Position numbers and translations under genes: made by a program. The notes below the pieces were generated by a model, which was not told the origin of the DNA, made no database searches, and saw only the letters and a program-made list of their open reading frames with translations. DNA of 64,000 bases from an uncultured Bacteroidales bacterium (GTDB lineage: Bacteria; Bacteroidota; Bacteroidia; Bacteroidales; P3): contig ONEY01000003.1 in NCBI GenBank assembly GCA_900316965.1, forward strand, positions 1 through 64,000, given 5' to 3'. Positions 28,307 to 38,808 of the stretch are shown piece after piece; the first letter of the stretch is position 1; every line of letters begins with the position of its first letter.

Positions 28307-28539
28307 ATTTAACCCTAATCGTCGTTAGAATTTATGTCAGATTGGTATTTGTTTCAATCAGATTTGCCGCATCGCTAATGCAGGCATGGCCGGCACAAGT
28401 TTCTATGGAGCGCGTAAAACGATTTGTGTCTGGTAAATCAAGTCTGAGATGTGGACAAGCTGCCGCATGAAATTCTGAGATGGAATAAACAGACCTGAAA
28501 AAAGTGTGACAAATTGAAAAGTCGATCTAATGACCGATT
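28307..28539 (+). repeat. Dispersed repeat, copy B
   Basis: The 233-bp counterpart of copy A (20584-20889), in the same orientation, 76 bp after the GH28-like gene. It lacks the central structured insertion of A. A minus-strand reading is open across the copy (HLRLDLPDTNRFTRSIE, then CAGHACISDAANLIETNTNLT and a stop), but substitutions between A and B fall on all codon positions, so a maintained gene is unlikely. The rest of the 485-bp gap from 28231 to 28715 holds only this repeat and the rplQ terminator. Confidence 0.7.
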
Positions 28540-28663
28540 ATTGTTTATGGTCCTTCTGCAGGATATTTTCCATATCTATGTTTTAATATTTATTCTGAGA
28601 TATATAATATCTGATATTCCACAGAGTCTCAGCCTACAAAATGGCACATAAGCCAATATAATA

Positions 28664-28701
28664 AAAAAGCAGGAGTACATAAATATGCACTCCTGCTTTT
28701 T
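28664..28701 (-). terminator. Terminator of the ribosomal supercluster
   Basis: AAAAAGCAGGAGT and ACTCCTGCTTTTT form a perfect 13-bp stem around a 12-nt loop, just after the rplQ stop on the minus strand. A/T runs on both sides make it work in both directions. Confidence 0.9.
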
Positions 28702-28715
28702 GAAAAGTAAGATAT

Positions 28716-29222
28716 TTACTCAGCTTTGTTTTCAGTAGCCTCGGCTTCGGGAGTTGTTTCGACAGTAGCAGTTTCGGCAGTGGCAGCCTCTTCGGCTTTC
28801 TTGCCACCACGGCTACGACGAGTACTCTTGGCTTTCTTAGCCTTAGCCTCTTTCAACATGTTTTCGTTGTAATCAACGAGTTCAATAATGCACATCTCGG
28901 CATTGTCACCTTTGCGGATGCCGGTCTTAAGGATACGAGTATATCCGCCAGGACGATTAGCGATTTTCTGTGAAACCTCACGGAAAAGCTCGTTGACAGC
29001 TTCTTTGCTATGGAGATAGCTGAAAACAATACGGCGGTTATGTGTTGAATCCTCTTTTGAACGATTGATGATAGGCTCAACATAAACTCTTAAGGCTTTG
29101 GCTTTGGCCAGAGTCGTTTCAAGTCTTTTATGCATTATCAAAGACGTGGCCATATTGGACATCATCGCAACTCTGTGCGAATGAGTTCTAGACAAATGAT
29201 TTACTTTGCAACCGTGTCTCAT
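28716..29222 (-). CDS. rplQ: 50S ribosomal protein L17
   Basis: A 168-residue large-subunit protein and the last gene of the supercluster. The core [20 protein letters not shown] with [14 protein letters not shown]-type segments is intact. The C-terminus carries a Lys-rich then Ala/Glu/Thr-rich tail of about 50 residues ([21 protein letters not shown]), an extension common in Bacteroidota L17. It starts 5 bp after rpoA, so the two are translated together, and ends at a strong terminator. Confidence 0.96.
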   Translation of the reverse strand: MRHGCKVNHLSRTHSHRVAMMSNMATSLIMHKRLETTLAKAKALRVYVEPIINRSKEDSTHNRRIVFSYLHSKEAVNELFREVSQKIANRPGGYTRILKTGIRKGDNAEMCIIELVDYNENMLKEAKAKKAKSTRRSRGGKKAEEAATAETATVETTPEAEATENKAE

Positions 29223-29227
29223 AATTC

Positions 29228-30220
29228 TTATTCTTTATCTAATTTATACTTTGAAATGTTCATGCCGAAATCCAGATTCTTGGAGGCAACAAGGTTCTCA
29301 AGCTCTATAAGCGACTTTTTACCGAAGTTTCTGAATTTAAGCAAATCAGCTTTGTTATAGGAAACCAGATCTCCCAAAGTCTCTACCTCTGCTGCCTTGA
29401 GGCAATTGAGGGCTCGGACAGAAAGGTCGAGGTCTATCAACTTGGTCTTGAGCAACTGACGAGTATGAAGTGTATTCTCATCGAATTCCTCAACAACTTG
29501 TTTTGGCTCAAGTTCGAGAGAAATACGCTCATCACTAAACAACATGAAATGCTGAATAAGGATGGTGGCAGCTTCTTTCAAAGCCTCCTTGGGATGTATT
29601 GAACCATCTGTCTGGATGTCGAAAGTGAGCTTCTCATAGTCAGTTTTTTGTTCAACACGATAATCGTTGACCTCCATCTGAACATTCTTGATAGGCGTAT
29701 GGATAGAATCAATAGCAATGACTCCTATCGGATCGCCTGGCTTCTTGTTCTCGTCCGACGGAACATATCCACGACCCTTCTCGATAGTGAGCTCGATTTT
29801 AAGGCTTGTGGTAGGTTCCATATGGCATATTTCCACGTCAGGATTGAGAACTTGGAAACCTTGCAGATATTCGTTGAGGTCACCAGCCTTGAAGACATTT
29901 TTCTCGACAATTTCGAAACTGATCTTTTCCGAATCGGTGTCTTCCACTTGACGGCGGAAGCGAACCTGTTTCAGGTTGAGGATAATATCAGTCATATCCT
30001 CCACCACACCTGGCAGAGAGGAGAACTCATGGTCGACACCATCGATACGCACCGATGTGATTGCAAATCCCTCTAACGACGAGAGAAGTACACGACGTAA
30101 GGCGTTACCGATAGTAATACCATAGCCAGGCTCGAGAGGACGGAATTCAAAAGTTCCTCTAAAATCGTCAGCCTCAAGCATTACGACCTTGTCTGGTTGT
30201 TGAAAAGCTAATATTGACAT
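29228..30220 (-). CDS. rpoA: RNA polymerase alpha subunit
   Basis: A 330-residue subunit that starts RNA polymerase assembly. The N-terminal dimerisation domain shows [20 protein letters not shown], and the C-terminal DNA- and activator-binding domain (about 260-330) shows [19 protein letters not shown] and [13 protein letters not shown]. Length is normal. It follows rpsD after a 98-bp gap, which contains a small hairpin (GTGTGG/CCACAC, 30251-30268) that might act in S4-linked control or in RNA processing. Confidence 0.97.
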   Translation of the reverse strand: MSILAFQQPDKVVMLEADDFRGTFEFRPLEPGYGITIGNALRRVLLSSLEGFAITSVRIDGVDHEFSSLPGVVEDMTDIILNLKQVRFRRQVEDTDSEKISFEIVEKNVFKAGDLNEYLQGFQVLNPDVEICHMEPTTSLKIELTIEKGRGYVPSDENKKPGDPIGVIAIDSIHTPIKNVQMEVNDYRVEQKTDYEKLTFDIQTDGSIHPKEALKEAATILIQHFMLFSDERISLELEPKQVVEEFDENTLHTRQLLKTKLIDLDLSVRALNCLKAAEVETLGDLVSYNKADLLKFRNFGKKSLIELENLVASKNLDFGMNISKYKLDKE

Positions 30221-30250
30221 TTACTGTTTTTTTTTCTTTATTGATTCCCG

Positions 30251-30268
30251 GTGTGGCTATAACCACAC
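30251..30268 (-). promoter_or_regulatory. Small hairpin between rpsD and rpoA
   Basis: GTGTGG and CCACAC pair as a 6-bp stem around a 6-nt loop in the 98-bp rpsD-rpoA spacer, 31 bp before the rpoA start. It is too short for a terminator. A role in translation control is only a possibility. Confidence 0.3.
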
Positions 30269-30318
30269 TAGGCTAACATTCCTTTATTGAATTGAATTGA
30301 GTTACTCCCTACAAGCTA

Positions 30319-30924
30319 TTATTTCGAGTAGAGTTCGACGATCAACTGTTCGTTGATGTTCTCAGGGATATCAGCACGCTGGGGGTAGTTCATGAACTTG
30401 CCCGACATCATGGCGCCATCCCACTCGAGCCAAGGATAATTGTTGGCACGGGAAGCCAGTGAATCGGTTATTATCTCCAACGATTTGGAGCGTTCGCGAA
30501 CTGAAACGATATCTCCCTCTTTCAACGAATAGGAAGGAATGTTGACCACAGCGCCATTGACGGTGATGTGACGATGGGACACGAGCTGGCGAGCCTGTGC
30601 GCGTGTACGGGCTATGCCCAGACGATACACGACATTGTCGAGGCGCGACTCGATAAGTTGAAGAAGTACCTCACCGGTGATACCACCGCGACGGGATGCC
30701 TCTTCATATATTTTCACAAATTGGCGTTCAAGAATGCCATAGGTGTACTTCGCTTTCTGCTTTTCCTGGAGCTGTATACCATATTCAGAGGTTTTGCTAC
30801 GACGCTTGCTCTGTCCGTGCATACCAGGAGCATAAGGTTTTCTTTCGTAGTTCTTGTCAGGACCGTAGATTGGCTCGTGGAACTTTCTTGCAACTTTGGT
30901 TTTAGGACCTGTATATCTTGCCAT
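30319..30924 (-). CDS. rpsD: 30S ribosomal protein S4
   Basis: A 201-residue small-subunit assembly protein that binds 16S rRNA first. The start [15 protein letters not shown], the S4 RNA-binding domain ([32 protein letters not shown]) and the C-terminal VELYSK are typical of the zinc-free form. In other bacteria S4 represses the alpha operon; here rpoA and rplQ lie downstream. Confidence 0.97.
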   Translation of the reverse strand: MARYTGPKTKVARKFHEPIYGPDKNYERKPYAPGMHGQSKRRSKTSEYGIQLQEKQKAKYTYGILERQFVKIYEEASRRGGITGEVLLQLIESRLDNVVYRLGIARTRAQARQLVSHRHITVNGAVVNIPSYSLKEGDIVSVRERSKSLEIITDSLASRANNYPWLEWDGAMMSGKFMNYPQRADIPENINEQLIVELYSK

Positions 30925-30967
30925 TTTATTCTATTTTAAAATTTTAATGTTAAAATAACGTTAAAAA

Positions 30968-31357
30968 TTACACACGGCGACGTTTAGGAGGACGGCAACC
31001 ATTGTGCGGAAGTGGGGTGATGTCGACAATTTCGGTGACCTCAATACCACAGCCGTTGATTGCTCGTATTGCAGATTCACGTCCTGAACCAGGTCCCTTG
31101 ACGAAGACCTTTACTTTGCGTAGGCCCAAATCATAAGCAACTTTACCGCAATCTTCCGCAGCCATCTGAGCGGCATACGGAGTGTTTTTCTTCGATCCGC
31201 GGAAGCCCATTTTTCCTGCTGACGACCAAGAAATCACTTGTCCGGCATTATTTGTCAACGATACAATGACGTTGTTGAAGGATGCAAATATGCATGCTCT
31301 TCCTTGAGGTTCAACTTTTACGACTCTTTTTTTAGTCGGTTTAGAAGTTTTTGCCAT
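30968..31357 (-). CDS. rpsK: 30S ribosomal protein S11
   Basis: A 129-residue protein of the 30S platform near the mRNA exit. Signatures [28 protein letters not shown] and the C-terminal [18 protein letters not shown] are intact. It sits between rpsM and rpsD in the usual alpha-operon order. Confidence 0.97.
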   Translation of the reverse strand: MAKTSKPTKKRVVKVEPQGRACIFASFNNVIVSLTNNAGQVISWSSAGKMGFRGSKKNTPYAAQMAAEDCGKVAYDLGLRKVKVFVKGPGSGRESAIRAINGCGIEVTEIVDITPLPHNGCRPPKRRRV

Positions 31358-31422
31358 AATTTAATTTTACTTGCTTGATTTTACATTTCTAAGCGGCGTT
31401 ATTCTCAACCGCTCGCTCCTTG

Positions 31423-31803
31423 TTATGCTTTAGGAGCTTTCTTCTTGTTAGCGATAGTTTTCTTCTTACCCTTACGTGTACGGGCGTTGTTTTTGGTGCT
31501 CTGTCCGCGGAGAGGAAGACCAAGACGATGACGAATTCCGCGATAGCAACCAATGTCCATGAGACGCTTGATGTTCATCTGAACTTCGGAACGTAAAGCA
31601 CCTTCTACCTTATACTCATCATTGATGATGGTACGCAGCGCGTTCTGCTCATCGTCAGTCCAATCCTGAACTTTCTTGTTCTCATCGATACCGGCTTTAG
31701 CCAGAATTTCTGAAGCAAGGCTTCTTCCGATTCCGTAGATATAGGTCAGACCTATAACGCCTCTTTTGTTTTTGGGTAAGTCAATACCTGCAATTCTTGC
31801 CAT
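31423..31803 (-). CDS. rpsM: 30S ribosomal protein S13
   Basis: A 126-residue head protein that contacts the P-site tRNA and the 50S subunit. The start [20 protein letters not shown], the helix-hairpin-helix [14 protein letters not shown] and the tail [20 protein letters not shown] are typical. It ends in a Lys-rich extension ([16 protein letters not shown]). Confidence 0.97.
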   Translation of the reverse strand: MARIAGIDLPKNKRGVIGLTYIYGIGRSLASEILAKAGIDENKKVQDWTDDEQNALRTIINDEYKVEGALRSEVQMNIKRLMDIGCYRGIRHRLGLPLRGQSTKNNARTRKGKKKTIANKKKAPKA

Positions 31804-31828
31804 AAATTGAAATTACTTTTTTTGTTAA

Positions 31829-31945
31829 TTAACCCTGTCTTTGTTTGAATTTTGGGTTTTTCTTGTTGATTACATAAACAATCCCCTTGCGGCGTACAAC
31901 TTTGCATTCAGGAGATCTTTTCTTAACTGAAACTCTTACTTTCAT
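31829..31945 (-). CDS. rpmJ: 50S ribosomal protein L36
   Basis: A 38-residue protein found by reading the gap between infA and rpsM: it starts [17 protein letters not shown] and ends [10 protein letters not shown]. Only one of the four zinc-ligand positions of classical L36 remains (Cys14), so this is the zinc-independent (C-minus) form. Its place after infA and before rpsM is standard. Confidence 0.95.
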   Translation of the reverse strand: MKVRVSVKKRSPECKVVRRKGIVYVINKKNPKFKQRQG

Positions 31946-32068
31946 TGTTTATTGTTGTTTTTTGGATGTTTAAGGTGTAGCGAGGCTTTTGATGACTCTG
32001 TGTGCCTTGGATGTTTAAGTTCTTGTCATATATTCTAACACAACTTTGCCACCTCTTTGCATTTGTAT

Positions 32069-32287
32069 TTATTTGTGGCGATAGGTAATTCTCCCCTTGG
32101 TCAAATCATAGGGCGACATCTCAATCTGCACTTTGTCGCCAGGAAGTATCTTGATGTAATGCATTCGCATTTTCCCAGAAATGTGCGCAATGATAACATG
32201 TCCGTTTTCCAACTCGACACGAAACATCGCGTTGCCTAGCGATTCTATCACGGTGCCGTCCAATTGTATAGAAGCCTGTTTTGCCAT
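32069..32287 (-). CDS. infA: Translation initiation factor IF-1
   Basis: A 72-residue single OB-fold factor that occupies the ribosomal A site during initiation. [40 protein letters not shown] and [20 protein letters not shown] are fully typical. It lies between map and rpmJ, as in most Bacteroidota. Confidence 0.97.
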   Translation of the reverse strand: MAKQASIQLDGTVIESLGNAMFRVELENGHVIIAHISGKMRMHYIKILPGDKVQIEMSPYDLTKGRITYRHK

Positions 32288-32298
32288 ATAATACTGAG

Positions 32299-33066
32299 TT
32301 ATTTATTTTCAATAAAATCAAAACTGGAGAGAATCTCCGGTCCATTTGCGCCAATAGCCACAGTGTGTTCGAAATGAGCCGCAGGCTTACCATCTTTCGT
32401 ACGACACGTCCACCCATCGGTCTGGGAAAACTTTACGTTTTTTGAACCCATGGTAATCATTGGCTCCACTGCTATAACCATACCCTGTTTGAGCAATACA
32501 CCAGTGCCTGGAATACCATAGTTGGGAACATTCGGCGACTCGTGCATTTTGAAACCGACACCATGTCCACACAACTCACGGACAACTCCATATCCATTCT
32601 TTTCGGCATGCATCTGGACAGCATGTCCAATATCTCCAAGACGGTTGCCTGCTTTGCATTTTTCAAGACCAAGATATAGACACTCCTTAGTGACCTTTAG
32701 CAAACGATGCATTTCAGGCGTAACCTCGCCGACGGCAAAAGTATAGGCTGAGTCGCCTACATAACCGTCAAGTTCAATAACACAATCAACCGAGACATTG
32801 TCACCTTCGTTGATGAAAAGATCTCCCGGTATACCATGAACAACGACATCGTTCACCGAAATGCACAATGCCGAAGGAAATCCCTCATAACCCTTACATA
32901 GAGGCTTGCCATGATTGTCAAGTATAAACTGCTCTCCAATCTGGTCTAGGAACTTCGTGGTAACACCAGGACGAATATGGCGGCCCACCTCTGCCAGCGT
33001 TTGGCCGACGAGGAGGGCTGCCTTACGGATAAGCTCAATCTCTTCTTGTGTTTTGAGTGTTATCAT
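32299..33066 (-). CDS. map: Type I methionine aminopeptidase
   Basis: A 255-residue metalloprotease that removes the initiator methionine. The five metal ligands are recognisable in [20 protein letters not shown] (two Asp), [14 protein letters not shown] (His), AVEPMI (Glu) and the late HFEHTVAI (Glu). [12 protein letters not shown] supplies the substrate-side His. There is no N-terminal zinc-finger extension. The secY-map-infA order is classical. Confidence 0.96.
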   Translation of the reverse strand: MITLKTQEEIELIRKAALLVGQTLAEVGRHIRPGVTTKFLDQIGEQFILDNHGKPLCKGYEGFPSALCISVNDVVVHGIPGDLFINEGDNVSVDCVIELDGYVGDSAYTFAVGEVTPEMHRLLKVTKECLYLGLEKCKAGNRLGDIGHAVQMHAEKNGYGVVRELCGHGVGFKMHESPNVPNYGIPGTGVLLKQGMVIAVEPMITMGSKNVKFSQTDGWTCRTKDGKPAAHFEHTVAIGANGPEILSSFDFIENK

Positions 33067-33081
33067 TTCGTCTTAGTTTTT

Positions 33082-34437
33082 TTATGCCTGAATAGCCATC
33101 GAGGTACGACCCTTGATACGACCGGTCTTTGTCAAACCATCATAATGGCGCATCAGAAGATGGCTCTCTATCTGCTGCAAAGTGTCAAGAATGACACCAA
33201 CCATGATGAGGAGTGATGTACCACCGTAGAACTGAGCAAACTGAGTATTCACTCCAAAGAGACGTATGATGGCAGGAAGTATAGCGACAATGGCAAGGAA
33301 GAAGGAACCGGGGAGAGTAACCTTGGAAAGTATTTCCTCTAGATACTCTGCGGTCTTTTTTCCAGGTTTCACACCAGGTATGAAACCACCGTTCTTCTTC
33401 ATATCGTCAGCCATCTGGTTAGGATTGATAGCAATTGCGGTGTAGAAATATGTGAAAAGTATCACCAAAATAGCAAACACCAAATTGTACCAGAAACCAT
33501 TGTAGTCGGCGAATGCCATAGCAAACTTTGATGGTGTATCATTGTTGAATCCCATAAATGTGATTGGGATAAACATGATTGCCTGAGCAAAGATGATTGG
33601 CATTACACCAGCGGCGTTAACCTTAATAGGAATATATTGACGTACACCACCATACTGTTTGTTTCCAACTATACGCTTGGCATACTGAACCGGTATACGG
33701 CGTGTGCCTTGCACAAGAAGGATAACAAGCAGAATGACTGCAAGAAGAACGACAATTTCGAAGAGGAACATAACCAGACCGCCACTTTCCGTCAAGCGAG
33801 CCATAAATTCGGCTGAAAGAGCGAAAGGCAGACGGGCAATAATACCTACCATAATGAGAAGTGAAATACCGTTGCCAACACCGTTATCAGTGATACGCTC
33901 ACCCATCCACATAACGAACAATGTGCCGCAAATGAGGATGATGATACTGGAAATCCAGAAAAATGTGGAGGGACCTGTACCATCAAAGGGATGCAGAGCA
34001 GTGGCAGAACCCTGAAGCTGATACATCATATTGGTGATGTATGCAGGTGCCTGGAAACCAGTGATAACCACAGTAAGTATACGTGTGATTTGGTTCATTT
34101 TTCTACGACCACTTTCTCCATCACGCTGTAATTTCTGGAAATAAGGCACTACCATAACAAACAGCTGTATCACAATAGAGGCTGTGATATAGGGCATAAT
34201 ACCTAATGCAAAAATCGAAGCGTTGGAGAAGGCACCGCCGGAGAACATGTTAAGCAGTCCCAGGAGACCTTCAGAGCCCTGTTTCTGGAGGGCACCAAGT
34301 TGGGAGGGGTCGACACCGGGAAGGACGACATATGAACCTATACGATAAACGAGTACCAACCCTAAGGTATAAAGTATTCTTTTACGCAGGTCCTCAATCG
34401 ACCAAATGTTTTTCAGTGTCTGGATAAATCTCTTCAT
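33082..34437 (-). CDS. secY: Preprotein translocase subunit SecY
   Basis: A 451-residue inner-membrane channel protein with ten hydrophobic segments, the pore of Sec export. The start RFIQTLKNIWSIEDLRKRIL, the plug-side VDPSQLG, GIMPYITASIVIQ and the C-terminal LPAIIRLFGVNTQFAQFYG with GTSLLIMVGVILDT are typical. It is 17 bp after rplO and 15 bp before map. Its exported clients in this window include the glycosidases and lipoproteins. Confidence 0.97.
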   Translation of the reverse strand: MKRFIQTLKNIWSIEDLRKRILYTLGLVLVYRIGSYVVLPGVDPSQLGALQKQGSEGLLGLLNMFSGGAFSNASIFALGIMPYITASIVIQLFVMVVPYFQKLQRDGESGRRKMNQITRILTVVITGFQAPAYITNMMYQLQGSATALHPFDGTGPSTFFWISSIIILICGTLFVMWMGERITDNGVGNGISLLIMVGIIARLPFALSAEFMARLTESGGLVMFLFEIVVLLAVILLVILLVQGTRRIPVQYAKRIVGNKQYGGVRQYIPIKVNAAGVMPIIFAQAIMFIPITFMGFNNDTPSKFAMAFADYNGFWYNLVFAILVILFTYFYTAIAINPNQMADDMKKNGGFIPGVKPGKKTAEYLEEILSKVTLPGSFFLAIVAILPAIIRLFGVNTQFAQFYGGTSLLIMVGVILDTLQQIESHLLMRHYDGLTKTGRIKGRTSMAIQA

Positions 34438-34454
34438 AGTTGTTTGTTAATTTA

Positions 34455-34904
34455 TTATTCAATAACAGTGGCGACACCACCTTTGTCCTCTATGGCTTTT
34501 TTTGCGGAAGCTGAGAAAGCGTGAGCGGTGACGTTGATGGTGTTGTTGAGCTCACCACGACCCAAAATCTTGATTCTGTCCGATGATGAGATAAGACCAT
34601 TCTGTTTGAATACATCAATGTTGAATTCGGTAATATTTTTTGTTTCAGCAAGGCTATTAAGAAGGTCGATGTTGATACCTACATATTCAACACGGTTGAT
34701 ATTCTTGAAGCCGAATTTTGGTACACGGCGGTAGAGAGGCATCTGACCACCCTCATAGCCAATTTTGGCATGGTAGCCGGAACGAGCCTTTGCACCCTTG
34801 TTACCACGAGTCGATGTGCCACCTTTGCCGGAGCCGGCGCCACGACCGATACGTTTGGAATGCTTTATAGCACCTTCAGCAGGTTTAAGATTGCTTAAGT
34901 TCAT
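34455..34904 (-). CDS. rplO: 50S ribosomal protein L15
   Basis: A 149-residue protein. The Gly/Lys-rich N-terminus (KRIGRGAGSGKGGTSTRGNK) and the GYEGGQMPLYRRVPKFGFKN segment identify it. It binds late in 50S assembly. It precedes secY in the spc order. Confidence 0.97.
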   Translation of the reverse strand: MNLSNLKPAEGAIKHSKRIGRGAGSGKGGTSTRGNKGAKARSGYHAKIGYEGGQMPLYRRVPKFGFKNINRVEYVGINIDLLNSLAETKNITEFNIDVFKQNGLISSSDRIKILGRGELNNTINVTAHAFSASAKKAIEDKGGVATVIE

Positions 34905-34938
34905 TATTTTATTCCTTTCTATGTTAGGTGGTTAGCGA

Positions 34939-35124
34939 TTAGATTTCTTCAACGGAGATCAAATGTTTCACCTTGTCGATCATTCCGAGGATCTGTGGGG
35001 TGGCAACGACCTCGCGGGTCTGGTTGATTTTCCTCAAACCAAGAGCCTCAAGTGTTCTTTTCTGGTCGATGGGGTGTCCGATTTTACTTCTGACCTGTTT
35101 GATTCTAAGTTTCTGTTCTGCCAT
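34939..35124 (-). CDS. rpmD: 50S ribosomal protein L30
   Basis: A 61-residue protein beginning MAEQKLRIKQVRSKIGHP and containing QKRTLEALGLRKINQTREV, with the usual short bacterial length. It sits between rpsE and rplO. Confidence 0.96.
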   Translation of the reverse strand: MAEQKLRIKQVRSKIGHPIDQKRTLEALGLRKINQTREVVATPQILGMIDKVKHLISVEEI

Positions 35125-35142
35125 AGTTTCAATCTCCTATAA

Positions 35143-35661
35143 TTAACCGTTAAACACTTTGTCGAGAGAGATACCTCTAAGCTGGGCGACCATATAAGGA
35201 TCCTTCATCTGTAGCAGCGCATTGATGGTAGCCTTAACAACGCTGTGGGGATTTGAAGAGCCTTTGCACTTTGCAAGCACGTCTTTTACTCCTACACTTT
35301 CGAGGACAGCACGCATTGCACCACCGGCGATAACACCGGTACCGGGAGCTGCAGGTTTAAGGAAAACGCGAGCACCACTGTATTTACCAGTCTGCTCATG
35401 TGGTATGGTGCCTTTAAGAACGGGAACCTTGATGAGGTTCTTCTTAGCATCATCAACGCCTTTCTGAATAGCAGCCTGCACTTCCTTGGCTTTGCCAAGA
35501 CCGTATCCGACTACACCATTCTCGTTTCCAATAACGACGATAGCAGAGAAGCTGAAAGTTCTACCACCCTTGGTAACCTTTGTTACACGATTGATTGCGA
35601 CAAGACGATCTTTAAATTCGATCTCGCTTGATTTTACTCTTTTTACGTTTACTTCTGCCAT
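35143..35661 (-). CDS. rpsE: 30S ribosomal protein S5
   Basis: A 172-residue protein active in decoding accuracy and mRNA unwinding. The double-stranded RNA-binding part ([37 protein letters not shown]) and the C-terminal [20 protein letters not shown] are typical. It follows rplR after 6 bp. Confidence 0.97.
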   Translation of the reverse strand: MAEVNVKRVKSSEIEFKDRLVAINRVTKVTKGGRTFSFSAIVVIGNENGVVGYGLGKAKEVQAAIQKGVDDAKKNLIKVPVLKGTIPHEQTGKYSGARVFLKPAAPGTGVIAGGAMRAVLESVGVKDVLAKCKGSSNPHSVVKATINALLQMKDPYMVAQLRGISLDKVFNG

Positions 35662-35667
35662 ATCTTA

Positions 35668-36021
35668 TTAGAATTTTAAGCCGCCTTCACGGGCTGCGTC
35701 AGCTAACGATTTAACACGACCATGGTAAAGATAACCATTACGGTCAAAAACCACGGATTCAATTCCGGCAGCCTTGGTGCGCTCTGCAATGAGCTTGCCA
35801 ACCTTAGCAGCCATTTCACTTTTCGTACCACCCTTTTCAACAGTCTTCTCCAATGTGGAGGCTGCGGTCAGTGTTACGCCTTTTTCATCGTCAATCACCT
35901 GTGCGTATATTTCCTTGTTGCTTCTGAACACAGACAGGCGAGGCATCGCGGCAGTGCCGGAAACCTTGTGACGAATTCTGTATTTAATCTTTGTTCTTCT
36001 TATATCTTTTTTTGTTGCCAT
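35668..36021 (-). CDS. rplR: 50S ribosomal protein L18
   Basis: A 117-residue 5S rRNA-binding protein: [20 protein letters not shown] and the C-terminal [20 protein letters not shown] are the family marks. It lies between rplF and rpsE in spc order. Confidence 0.97.
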   Translation of the reverse strand: MATKKDIRRTKIKYRIRHKVSGTAAMPRLSVFRSNKEIYAQVIDDEKGVTLTAASTLEKTVEKGGTKSEMAAKVGKLIAERTKAAGIESVVFDRNGYLYHGRVKSLADAAREGGLKF

Positions 36022-36100
36022 ATTACTTTCGTTTTAGGTTGAAAGCATTAAGGTTATTTGTCTTTTTTGACTTCGTTTCAACCAGATAACTTTTCAACTT

Positions 36101-36655
36101 TTATTTGGCTGCGGCTTTACCAGCCTTCTTACGAACAACTTCACCCTGGAAGCGGATACCCTTGCCCTTATAAGGTTCAGGTTTACGGAGCGAGCGGATT
36201 TTAGCGGCTGCCTGTCCAAGTATCTGCTTGTCAATAGAAGTCATGGTGATGATAGGATTCTTACCTTTTTCGGTGACGGTCTCGACTTTGATTTCGGGAG
36301 CCAACTCAAAAAAGATCTTGTGTGAATAACCAAGATCCATCTCCATAACTTGACCATTGGCCTGTACTTTGTAACCAACTCCGATTACTTCCTGAACAAC
36401 CTTGAAACCTTCGGAAACACCCTTAACCATATTGGCAGCAAGAGCGCGGTATAAACCGTGCATAGCCTTGTGCTCCTTGGAGTCTGATGGACGGGAGAAA
36501 TGGATTTCGCCGTCTTCGACATTCATAGTGATGTCAGGATTAACCTTCTGGGTAAGCTGACCAAGGGGGCCCTTAACAGTGAGAACATTGTCGTCGGAAA
36601 TCGAAACCTCGACACCCTTAGGCAATTTTATAGGTAATTTACCAATTCTTGACAT
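36101..36655 (-). CDS. rplF: 50S ribosomal protein L6
   Basis: A 184-residue two-domain protein near the factor-binding site. The start MSRIGKLPIKLPKGVEVSI, the middle VGYKVQANGQVMEMDLGYSH and the C-terminal KPEPYKGKGIRFQGEVVRKK are typical. Confidence 0.97.
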   Translation of the reverse strand: MSRIGKLPIKLPKGVEVSISDDNVLTVKGPLGQLTQKVNPDITMNVEDGEIHFSRPSDSKEHKAMHGLYRALAANMVKGVSEGFKVVQEVIGVGYKVQANGQVMEMDLGYSHKIFFELAPEIKVETVTEKGKNPIITMTSIDKQILGQAAAKIRSLRKPEPYKGKGIRFQGEVVRKKAGKAAAK

Positions 36656-36677
36656 TTCTTATTTCTCCTCTCTTTGA

Positions 36678-37079
36678 TTAGCTGATGTAACACAAAACCT
36701 CGCCGCCGACATTAAGGGTGCGAGCCTCCTTGTCGGTCATAAGGCCCTTAGATGTAGACACGATGGCAATGCCGAGACCATTGAGAACTCGTGGCATCTC
36801 TTCAACAGAGACATACTTGCGGAGACCAGGGCTGGAAACACGTTTCAGCTCGGCGATAGCCGACATTTTAGTCACAGGGTGATATTTCAGAGCCACCTTG
36901 ATGGTCTGGTTAGGCTTACCCTCATTCTCAAACTTATAGTTCAGGATGTAACCTTTTTCGAAGAGGATTTTAGTGATCTCTTTTTTCAATTTGGATGCAG
37001 GGATCTCAACGACTCTGTGTTTTGCCATGATGGCATTTCTCATGCGAGTCAAATAGTCTGCAATAGGATCTGAAACCAT
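36678..37079 (-). CDS. rpsH: 30S ribosomal protein S8
   Basis: A 133-residue 16S-rRNA-binding protein. [20 protein letters not shown] at the start and the C-terminal [20 protein letters not shown] with [10 protein letters not shown] identify it. In E. coli S8 regulates the spc operon; whether that applies here cannot be seen. Confidence 0.97.
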   Translation of the reverse strand: MVSDPIADYLTRMRNAIMAKHRVVEIPASKLKKEITKILFEKGYILNYKFENEGKPNQTIKVALKYHPVTKMSAIAELKRVSSPGLRKYVSVEEMPRVLNGLGIAIVSTSKGLMTDKEARTLNVGGEVLCYIS

Positions 37080-37161
37080 TATTATACTTTCTTTGTTTTT
37101 TCAGTCTTGTAGTTTTGGCTGTCAGCCAACACGCAAGGCTGTTGTTGTGAAAAAAATAATA

Positions 37162-37461
37162 TTACCAACTTGCTTTTTTGACGCCTGGGATTAAGCCGTT
37201 GACAGCCATCTCACGGAAATTGATACGGGAGATGCCGAACTGGCGCATGTAACCTTTGGGACGACCAGTGAGTTTGCAACGATTGTGCAAACGCACAGGA
37301 CAAGCGTTTTTAGGAAGTTTCTGGAGGGCGATGACTGCCTTCTCAACATCCTCAGGTTCGCCGGTGCGAACAATTTCCTTCAAGGCGGCACGCTTGGCAG
37401 CGTATTGTGCTACCATTCTTTCTCTTTTGCGTTCTCTTGCTTTGATTGATTCTTTAGCCAT
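37162..37461 (-). CDS. rpsN: 30S ribosomal protein S14
   Basis: A 99-residue protein of the longer zinc-independent type: [20 protein letters not shown] at the start and [20 protein letters not shown] near the end, without the CxxC pairs of the short form. It lies between rplE and rpsH. Confidence 0.97.
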   Translation of the reverse strand: MAKESIKARERKRERMVAQYAAKRAALKEIVRTGEPEDVEKAVIALQKLPKNACPVRLHNRCKLTGRPKGYMRQFGISRINFREMAVNGLIPGVKKASW

Positions 37462-37468
37462 GTATTTC

Positions 37469-38029
37469 TTATTTTTGCTGGTTCTTGAAAGGTAAACCGA
37501 ACTGTTTCAGCAGGGACATAGCCTCTTTGTCGGTTCTTGCAGAGGTGACAAAAGTGATGTCCATTCCCTGTATACGGTCGATCTTGTCAATATCAATTTC
37601 GGGGAAAATGATTTGCTCGGCAATGCCGAAAGTGTAGTTACCCTTGCCGTCAAAACCCTTATCATTGATACCACGGAAGTCGCGGATACGGGGAATTGAG
37701 GCGGTGACAAGGCGCTCAAGGAACTCGTACATGCGTTCGCCACGGAGAGTGACGCGGACACCGATAGGCATGCCACGGCGCAATTTGAAGTTGGAGATAT
37801 CCTTCTTGGACTTGGTGGGCACAGCCTTCTGTCCAGCGATAAGTGTCATTTCCTCGACACCCTTGTCGATGACTTTCTTGTCAGCGATGGCTGCCTTGCC
37901 AAGACCCTGGTTGAGGGTTATCTTAAGCAGACGAGGACACTGCATGACAGTCTTGTACTGATATTCGTTCATCAGTGCAGGCTTGATTTCCTCGTTGTAT
38001 TTTGTTTTTAAAGCCGGAATGTATGCCAT
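37469..38029 (-). CDS. rplE: 50S ribosomal protein L5
   Basis: A 186-residue protein that contacts 5S rRNA and the P-site t[58 protein letters not shown] and [20 protein letters not shown] are typical. The start overlaps the rplX stop by 1 bp. Confidence 0.97.
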   Translation of the reverse strand: MAYIPALKTKYNEEIKPALMNEYQYKTVMQCPRLLKITLNQGLGKAAIADKKVIDKGVEEMTLIAGQKAVPTKSKKDISNFKLRRGMPIGVRVTLRGERMYEFLERLVTASIPRIRDFRGINDKGFDGKGNYTFGIAEQIIFPEIDIDKIDRIQGMDITFVTSARTDKEAMSLLKQFGLPFKNQQK

Positions 38030-38343
38030 TACTTGATTACCTCCCCTGTTTTTTTAGAATAACGAACTAATTTACCTGTTTTTTCGTCAATCCTACGACC
38101 GATTCTAGTAGGAGTCTTACCCTCGACAACCATAAGATTGGAGATATGGACAGGAGCCTCTACGTCAACGATACCACCCTGAGTGTTTTTTGCACTAGGC
38201 TTGGTGTGTTTCTTATTGACGTTTACTCCCTCGACGATGGCGCGATTCTTTTCGGGAATGACCTTCAGCACCTTGGCGATTTTACCTTTATCGTCGCCGG
38301 CGATCACCTGGACCATGTCCCCTTTTTTAACGTGCAATTTCAT
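38029..38343 (-). CDS. rplX: 50S ribosomal protein L24
   Basis: A 104-residue assembly initiator. The start at 38343 ([20 protein letters not shown]) matches the family. A longer frame beginning at 38406 would add 21 unrelated residues. The KOW motif is [21 protein letters not shown], and the C-terminus is [20 protein letters not shown]. It overlaps rplE by 1 bp. Confidence 0.95.
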   Translation of the reverse strand: MKLHVKKGDMVQVIAGDDKGKIAKVLKVIPEKNRAIVEGVNVNKKHTKPSAKNTQGGIVDVEAPVHISNLMVVEGKTPTRIGRRIDEKTGKLVRYSKKTGEVIK

Positions 38344-38437
38344 TTCTTTTCTATTTTGATAATTTGGTTTTAAAGTTCTAAAGGTTTTGATGTTCGTTAC
38401 AAGCAAAGCCTGTTAGAACTTAAACCTTCTATACTTA

Positions 38438-38806
38438 TTACAATACTTCAGGAGCGAGAGAAACAATTTTCATGAATTGCTTTTCGCGAAGTTCGCGGGC
38501 CACGGGTCCGAAAATACGGGTGCCACGGAGTTCGTCGGCAGCGGTGAGAAGGACACATGCGTTGTCGTCAAAACGAATGTATGAACCATCCTGACGACGA
38601 ATCTCCTTCTTGGTGCGGACTACAACAGCCTTCGAAACTGAGCCCTTCTTAACATTGCCTGAAGGCAGGGCGTCCTTGATAGCCACGACGATAGTATCGC
38701 CCACGGAAGCATAGCGTTTTTTGGTGCCGCCGAGCACGCGGATACAGAGAGCGCTTTTAGCGCCGCTGTTGTCGGCGACGGTCATTCTAGTTTCTTGCTG
38801 TATCAT
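38438..38806 (-). CDS. rplN: 50S ribosomal protein L14
   Basis: A 122-residue protein at the subunit interface: [40 protein letters not shown] and the tail [20 protein letters not shown]. It follows rpsQ after 2 bp. Confidence 0.97.
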   Translation of the reverse strand: MIQQETRMTVADNSGAKSALCIRVLGGTKKRYASVGDTIVVAIKDALPSGNVKKGSVSKAVVVRTKKEIRRQDGSYIRFDDNACVLLTAADELRGTRIFGPVARELREKQFMKIVSLAPEVL

Positions 38807-38808
38807 GA

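Noticed and set aside
28276-28470. 64-codon plus-strand frame across repeat copy B
   Set aside because: The frame is not kept in copy A and has no promoter or family resemblance.
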